Shown: positions 56,894-64,000 of the stretch, piece by piece
How the letters are laid out: the number at the start of each line of letters is the position of its first letter
Position numbering within the stretch: the stretch's first letter is position 1
Assembly: GCA_026873275.1 (NCBI GenBank)
Contig: JANTUC010000002.1
Coordinates: 3,100,001-3,164,000, forward strand
DNA from: Pseudopithomyces maydicus
Taxonomy: Eukaryota; Ascomycota; Dothideomycetes; Pleosporales; Didymosphaeriaceae
Reading direction: 5' to 3'
DNA length: 64,000 nt
The notes under the pieces: generated by a model
Seen by the model: the letters and a program-made list of their open reading frames with translations, nothing else
Database searches by the model: none
Told to the model about the DNA's origin: nothing
Position numbers and translations under genes: made by a program

Positions 56894-59800
56894 ATGGACT
56901 CTGATCAGAGCGAGTGGGCAAGCGAGCCTATTGCCATTATTGGCATGAGCTGCAAGTTCTCCGGAAGTGCAAACAACCCAGAACGACTCTGGGATCTTAT
57001 AGCTTCAGGGAGGACTGGCTGGAGCGAGATTCCAGCTGATCGGTTCGATCTGAAAGGAGTATACCACCACAACCACGAAAGAACCGGCACAGTAGGTAGT
57101 TTTGTGACATTGGAAAATACATCAGCTAAGTTCTTGCCCAGACGCATGTAAAAGGCGGACATTTCATCGACGAAGATGTCGCAAATTTTGATGCAGCTTT
57201 TTTCAACTACTCGGCGGAGATGGCACAGGCTGTCGACCCGCAATTTCGACTACAGCTCGAATCTACCTACGAGGCGCTTGAAAATGCTGGTTTGACACTC
57301 CCGCAGGTGGCAGGTTCTAATACGTCTGTGTTCGGCGGCGTATTTACTCACGACTACGAAGCAGGAATAATAAGAGATGAAGACAGACTACCACGCTTTA
57401 ACGTTGTAGGCACATGGAGTCCAATGTCCTCGAACCGCATTTCCCATTTCTTCGATTTCCGTGGCGCGAGCATGACCCTGGAAACAGGTTGTTCTACAAC
57501 ACTGGTTGCGCTGCACCAGGGAGTACAGACACTGCGTAATCGCGAAGCCGACATGTCGGTGATAACTGGCGCCAACGTCATGCTCAATCCAGACGTATTC
57601 AAAGCCATCGGATCGCTGGGAATGCTGTCGCCCGACGGTAAATGCTGGTCATTTGATACACGGGCCAACGGCTACGGTCGAGGCGAGGGTGTGGCTACAG
57701 TCATTATAAAACGACTCTCAGATGCACTGGCAGATAACGACCCGATACGGGCTATCATTCGAGAAACGGCTTTGAATCAGGACGGAAAGACAGATACTAT
57801 CACCACCCCATCAGGCCCGGCACAGGTGGAGTTGATGCGCGAATGTTATCGCCGCGCTGGGCTCGACCCCCGTGGGACGCAATATTTCGAAGCCCACGGT
57901 ACTGGTACCCCGACTGGTGATCCCATCGAGGGTGCAGCCATGAGCGCCATTTTTGCAGAGGGTCGTGAGAACGAGAAGGACTACCTGCGTATCGGCTCCG
58001 TGAAGACTAACGTCGGCCACACTGAAGCTGCTTCTGGTCTTGCTGCCGTCATCAAGGGCGTTTTGTGTCTCGAGAAAGGACTACTTCCACCATCTGTCAA
58101 CTACGAAAAGCCGAATCCGAAATTGAAGCTGGATGAGTGGCGCCTCAAGGTCCAGACTGGCATGTCGGAGTGGCCCGCCAGTCTGATTGATGGTCCCAAA
58201 CGACTATCGGTGAACAATGTAAGATTTACCTTGGTCGTTTTGATGAATGAGAAGACTGATAATTGATCTAGTTTGGATACGGTGGAGCCAACGCCCACGT
58301 AATCATGGAGAGCTCAGACCCATGGACTTCAACGCCAGAGCTAGACTCCAATGGTTACTCCGAGGGTGAGGCCGAACTGAATGACGATTCAGCAGATAGC
58401 AAGCTGCTCATTCTGAGTGCACGTGATGAGCGCGGCTGTCAGCAACTGGTGACTGATCTTAAAGCATACCTGGAGAAGAACAGGTCACCCACGCCCACAG
58501 CATCTGCCCAGTTACTGCGCGACCTCACTTACACCTTAGGAGAGCGCCGCACTCTCTTTCAATGGATTGCTGCTCACCAAGTCCGACTGGATGAGGATGG
58601 TACCCTCGAGGAAGCCATACAAGCTCTTGAATCACCGCGCTTCAAGCCTGTCCGTCAATCTACAGACAAACCTCGTATCGGTATGGTATTCACGGGTCAG
58701 GGCGCGCAATGGTACGCCATGGGTCGAGAGTTATTGAGCTCATACCCAATCTTCCGTGATTCTATCGATGAGGCCGAGGTGCACCTACGCGCCCTCGGAG
58801 CCGACTGGTCACTCTACGAGGAATTGCAACGAAGTAAAGACACGACGAGGGTCCATCATACAGCTATCAGTATCCCAGTATGTGTGGCTCTACAGATTGC
58901 CTTGGTGCAACTTCTTGAGTCATGGGGCATCACGCCTGCAGGGGTAGTAAGCCACTCGTCCGGCGAGATCGCAGCCGCGTTCGCTGTCGGTGCTCTCACC
59001 CAGCGTCAAGCCATGGCTGCAGCGTATTATCGCTCTGTCCTTGCTGCAGATGAGACATTGCGTCCTGCCGACCTTCCAAAAGGTGCTATGGCTGCTGTCG
59101 GCCTGGGTGCCCAAGAAGTTCAACCCTACCTCCAGAGACTAACCAAGGAAAATGGTAAGGCTGTTATTGCCTGTGTCAACAGTCCACAAAGTGTCACAAT
59201 AGCTGGAGACACTACTGCTGTTCAAGCGATTGAGGATTTTTGCAAGCAGGATGGCGTCTTTGCTCGCAAGCTGAAGGTCCAGCAAGCTTACCACTCTCAC
59301 CACATGGAACCTTTCGCCGAGGCTTACCGGGAGCGACTCAGGTCTGAAATGGGCCAGGATGCGAATGATCTGGGAGCTTCAAAGGAACTCAAGGCTAGCT
59401 TTTCTTCGGCAGTTACCGGTGGACGTATCGACAACATCAATGAACTCGCTAGTCCGGACCACTGGGTTGGTAGTCTGGTGGGAGCGGTCGAATTCGTCGA
59501 CGCTTTCACGGACATGGTTCTGGGCGACCTAGACGACCCAACTGGCAGAAGCGTCGACGTAATACTAGAGGTCGGTCCTCACACTGCGCTCGGTGGGCCC
59601 ATCCGAGAGATCCTATCGCAACCGGAGTTTGACGGTCTCGAACTGCCATACTGGGGATGTCTGACACGTGATGAGCACGCCGGAGACAGTATGCGAGCAG
59701 CTGCTATCAATCTACTTCGCGAAGGACAGCCCTTGATCATGGACCAGATCAACTTCCCAGTGCCTGCTTATGATGACGAAAGCCCTCGAGTTTTAACTGA

Positions 59801-62800
59801 CTTGCCCACCTATCCTTGGAACCATACCAAGCGCCACTGGCAAGAGTCAAGAGTCAATAAGGCAATTAGAGAACGCAGTGAACCGCCTCATGAACTTCTG
59901 GGAATGTCTGTAGCCGGAACCGATCCCAACATACATGTGTGGCGTCGTATACTGCGCGTTGCTGAGACACCTTGGATCACGGATCACATGGTACAGGGTA
60001 CTATCGTTTATCCAGGCGCCGGCTCCGTGTGCATGGCTATCGAGGCTGCAAGACAACTGGAGAAAGGCCATATTTCAGGCTTTCGTCTGCGAGATATCAA
60101 ATTTCTCTTCGCACTGGTCGTACCTGATGGTGCCGATGGCGTGGAGATTCGCACCACGCTTCGTCCCGTTCCTGAAGAGAGATCGGCGCTCGAGGCTGGC
60201 GCCGCTTTGAAGTATCGTCAGTCACTCTCGAGAATAGATGGACGCTACACGCAGAAGGCATGATTTTTGCCGAGCGAAGCATTGCTCCAGAGACTGCGAT
60301 TGAACGTCGACAATTGTCTACATACACTCGACACAAAGACGCCCAAGATCTGTTTGCCAACCTTCGCGCAGGTGGTATCTACCATGGCTCTCTATTCCAG
60401 AATACTACCAATATCGTACAAGATGGAAAGGAGCCGCGTGCAGTGTGCGATATTACTGTCCGGCACGAAGCATCGTCGGATACAGACCCGTCTGTGGCGG
60501 CTGAAAAAACACTGATCCACCCAATCACGCTCGATGCTGTTGTAGTTTCATTCTATACCACGCTACCGAGCGTGGGAGCGTTACAAGAGGATCCTAAGCT
60601 TCCTTCATCGATTGCGTCCATGTGGGTGTCCAGTGACATCAGCCGTGAAGCTGGCCGCACGTTGCAATGTGATTCAGTGCTCACACGTGATGATGGTCAA
60701 AGTGGGAGCGTTGACATCACTGTCATTGACGGTCAGACGGACAGCTCCGTGCTCATGATCCAGGGCCTCGAATGCGCTTCTCTAGGACGCGGCAGCGGTG
60801 CGGCAGCTCGCCAGAACGCGGCCAATAAGGGCAGCGCCACGGCTGCCAAATGGGAGCAGGAGGTTATCAGCAAGCTTGTGTGGGGTCCAGACTTGTCACT
60901 TCGACAGCCTTTAGCTCTGGCACAGATCAAAGAGGAGATGAAAAAACAGTCGACAGTACCGGAGCAATTGTCTACTCTGCTGCTCAGGATCGCGCACAAG
61001 AATCCGAGTGTGAAAGTACTGCAGATTGGAGGCAGCAACACTACTCACTCTTTGTTGGATACATTGGGCACGTCCAAAGTACCATTGATAGGCAGCTGGC
61101 ACGTCACTGAGCTCTCTTCAGGGCTTTTGGAAGAAGCACGGATTGAACTAGTGGATTGGGCTGATCTCCTTGAATTCGACCAGCTCGATATAGAGCAGAA
61201 TCCAGCTAAACAGAAGTTCATTCCCGGGAGCTACGACATTGTCCTGACTTCTCAATTTCTCAACAAAACTTCTGCGGCCAATATGCGTAGCCTATTGAAA
61301 CCGGGCGGTGTGCTCTTAGCAGAGACCACTCAAGACCTAGGAAGTGTGCTCCGGGACTCCGATTTCAGTGGTGTGGAGCTTGAACTGTGCGCTTCAAACA
61401 GCAGTATCGTTCTTTCTACAGTGCCATCAGCTGAAAATCGAGAGCTCAGTGGCAAACACAACTTTGCTGTGGTGACCAGCACTCGGACACCTCCTCCAAC
61501 CACGTTGGTTGATCAACTCACCAAACATGTTCAAGGCGATAGCGCTATGCTCCCTGAGCACTTAGTGTTAGAGGAGAGCAATCCCGACTCATTCAAGGGC
61601 AAGACCTGCATCTTCATAGGCGAGCTTGAAGAGCCTATTCTAGCAGATCTTGACGAAACTACAATGCAAGGTCTCCGCGCCATGGTGACTCAGTGTAGCG
61701 GCTTGCTCTGGGTCACAACCGGTGCTACTATTGACATTCAAGCGCCCGAGAGAGCCCTGAGTCAAGGGCTCTTGCGTGTGTTGCGGAACGAGTATATCGG
61801 TCGCCGATTCCTGTCCCTTGATCTCGACCCTACGCCTGAGAAGAACGGAGAAGTTACCCTCTCTGCCATTATTCGAGTTCTAGAACAAGGGTTTAGTCCT
61901 GTTGACGAGACTGGCCCGGACGAGTTCGAGTATGCTGAGCGCAATGGAGTGCTCTTCATTCCCCGTATCTTCAAAGACCAGCAGTGCAACGATATGGTCA
62001 TCGGCCCGCTTGTTCCAAGCTGGAGCGAAGTGCCACAGACTTCTGGAGACGAGACCGGAAGCACTGGTACATCGCCAAAAATTCCTCTGGAGCCTCTTTT
62101 CCAAGAGAAACGACTTCTACGTCTTGAACCTGGCCTCCCAGGTCACTTGGACACATTGGCGTTTGTGGATGCCGAGAAAAAGGAAGAAGCACTAGCGCCT
62201 GCATTAATTGAAATTACGCCACGAGCATACGGTCTCAGCTCACGCGATGTCCTGGCAGCCATGGGTCAATTGCAGGATCGAACCACTGGTCTGGAATGCG
62301 CAGGGATTATTACTGCCGTTGGACAAGAGGCCCAAGACCAGGGTTTCCATGTCGGTGACCGAGTAATGGCGCTACTAGATGGTTCCTCCTTTGCCAATCG
62401 TATCCAGGTTCATTGGCATGGAGTCGTGCAGATAGCCAGCGACATGGATTTCAATCATGCTGCTTCGCTTCCGCTGGCGTTTACCATGGCCTATGCTGGT
62501 CTCATAGACACAGCGCGTCTATCATCTGGACAAAGCATTCTCATCCACGCTGCAGCTGGAGCTTTTGGACAGGCTGCTATCATGTTGGCAAAGCACGTGG
62601 GGGTGACCGAGATTTACGCCACGGCAGGATCTCAGGAGAAGCGAGATATCCTTATTCGCGAGCATGGCTTTCCTCCCGAACGCATTTTCAGCAGTCGTGA
62701 TTCGCTGTTCGTCCCAGAGATTATGGCTGCCACCAAGGGACGCGGAGTTGACGTGGTCTTCAACTCGCTCCCTGGTCCATTGCTGCAGGCAAGCTTGAGG

Positions 62801-64000
62801 GTGGTTGCATCTCTTGGTTCACTGATTGATATCGGCAAGAAAGACTTCGAGGCCAACAGCCTAATTGGGTCGGAAGCATTTTCTCGTGGCCTGTCACTAA
62901 CATCGCTCGATGCTCCTACACTCCTGCGCAACCGGGGACCTCGCGTTCACTTTATACTAAGTGAAATCAACCATCTGATTGGACAAGGGGCCCTGAGACC
63001 GGTCTCTCCCATCAATGAACACTCCATGCAGGATGTCCAAAAGGCATTCCAATACGTCCAATCAGGTAGACATACTGGCAAAGTTATACTATCTGTGGGG
63101 GCCGAGAGCCAGGTCCACGTGGTCCCAAGGCCGAGAGGCATAACTCCCGAAAACCGACTGAGATCCGACGCATCATACCTCGTGGTGGGGGTGTGGGGGG
63201 TATCGGACGTTCTGTCGCACACTGGTTAGTTGCCCATGGGGCAAAGCACTTGATCCTACTATCGCGGAGCGCCGGGGTCCTAGGTGCTGCAGAAAATAAA
63301 GTTTCAGAGGGGGCTTCCTTCGTGCGTGAGCTACGCGAAACGGGCTGTCGGGTGAAGCCCGTGAGCTGTGACGTGAGTTCGGCTGCATCTCTGGCCCTGG
63401 CCCTCAAAGGCTGCGAAAATGAGGGCTTCCCACCAGTACGCGGTGTTGTGCAAGGTGCTATGCTCTTGCGCGATGCCGTCTTCGAGCAGATGACGCTGGA
63501 ATCCTGGCGAGATGGTCTCTCGCCAAAGATGAATGGCACCTGGAACCTTCATACGCAATACTCCAATCCGGGTTCGCTGGACTTTTTCGTCATGTTGTCT
63601 TCTGTCTCCGGAGTGGTCGGTATTGCATCCCAAGCCAACTACGCTGCTGGAGGTTCTTACGAGGATGCAATGGCTCGGTGGCGCCAGGCCCGTGGTCTTC
63701 CTGGTGTGGCGCTTGATCTTGGCCCGCTTTCAGATATCGGCTATGTGGCTAAAACTGACAAAGTCGCCGAGCGTCTGCGTAAAGAAGGCGATTTTACCAT
63801 GCTTGAAGAGGCTACTGTCCTCCGCGCCCTCAACGTCGCCGTTCTCCAACCGCAGGATGCCAGGTCACAAATCATCGTAGGTCTCAATGCAAGCTCTGGG
63901 CCGCAATGGGATCTCGATGGTCGTTCTCAACTTGGTAGAGATGCTCGTTTCCTTCCGTTGCGACCACGCGTCAAGTCAACCAAAACTGGACCTGTCGACA
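56894..64000 (+). CDS. Second highly reducing polyketide synthase, cut by the window edge, two one-base breaks
   Basis: Exons 56894-57095, 57155-58218 and 58272 to beyond 64000. KS: active Cys in ETGCSTTLVALH near residue 180, EAHGTGTPTGDPIE, KTNVGHTEAASG. AT: VFTGQGAQWYAMG, SHSSGE (a Ser replaces the usual first Gly) near 650. DH: HMVQGTIVYPG near 994 and the Asp of HPITLDA. MT region: degenerate, IGGSNTTHSLL in place of the glycine-rich SAM loop. ER: intact IHAAAGAFGQAAIMLAKH near 1850 and GRGVDVVFNSL. KR with Ser and Tyr in LSSVSGVVGIASQANYAA. The frame breaks twice: in DH near 60196-60204, and at a G5 run, 63187-63191, at the KR glycine motif; both are one-base losses and likely assembly errors. 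The ACP, if present, lies outside. No toxin or product is claimed. Confidence 0.93.

Noticed and set aside
1..64000. CRISPR arrays, rRNA genes, insertion sequences
   Set aside because: No spaced direct repeats, rRNA-like segments or transposase motifs were seen.

Overview
The window is nuclear DNA of a filamentous ascomycete. Evidence: genes are split by short introns (43 to about 205 bases, nearly all GT-AG), and the content is typical of Pezizomycotina (Zn2Cys6 regulator, RTA1-like protein, fungal rhodopsin-like membrane protein, multidomain iterative polyketide synthases). Gene style suggests Dothideomycetes, but that is a guess. I find no bacterial, CRISPR, rRNA or convincing tRNA feature and no intact transposon.

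Layout. (1) 0.2-1.1 kb: dead fructosamine-kinase-family gene with its middle deleted. (2) 1.8-15.7 kb: FAD oxidoreductase, ankyrin protein, orphan membrane protein, RTA1-like protein, Zn2Cys6 regulator and a secreted beta-propeller-like protein. (3) 16-34.9 kb: first biosynthetic block, with a zinc alcohol dehydrogenase, a 2-oxoglutarate/Fe(II) oxygenase, an MFS exporter, a seven-exon highly reducing PKS (KS-AT-DH-MT-ER-KR-ACP, 2571 aa, dead ER), a free-standing FSH/LovG-type serine hydrolase, an epoxide hydrolase and a carboxymuconolactone-decarboxylase-like protein. (4) 35.4-47.3 kb: surface or wall genes (rhodopsin-like membrane protein, Ser/Thr-rich secreted protein, T5orf172 protein, expansin-like protein, small cysteine-rich secreted protein). 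(5) 48.3-64 kb: second biosynthetic block, with an O-methyltransferase, a nitroreductase-like protein, an FAD monooxygenase, a DHA2-type MFS exporter and a second reducing PKS running off the right edge.

How the genes could work together (inference). In block 1 the PKS would build a C-methylated, largely unsaturated chain because its ER lacks the nucleotide-binding motif. The FSH hydrolase would release it, the oxygenase and epoxide hydrolase would tailor it, and the MFS protein would export it. In block 2 the PKS has the opposite profile (intact ER, degenerate MT), followed by flavin oxidation, O-methylation and export.

Sequence quality. At least seven breaks in six otherwise well-conserved genes are each explained by one missing base, nearly always in a C or G run. 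The T5orf172 gene has a further break that may be of the same kind. This looks like homopolymer undercalling in a long-read assembly rather than mass pseudogenisation. Those genes are annotated as probably intact genes with a suspected error.

Exon borders were read by eye from splice signals and frame continuity. No similarity search was possible.
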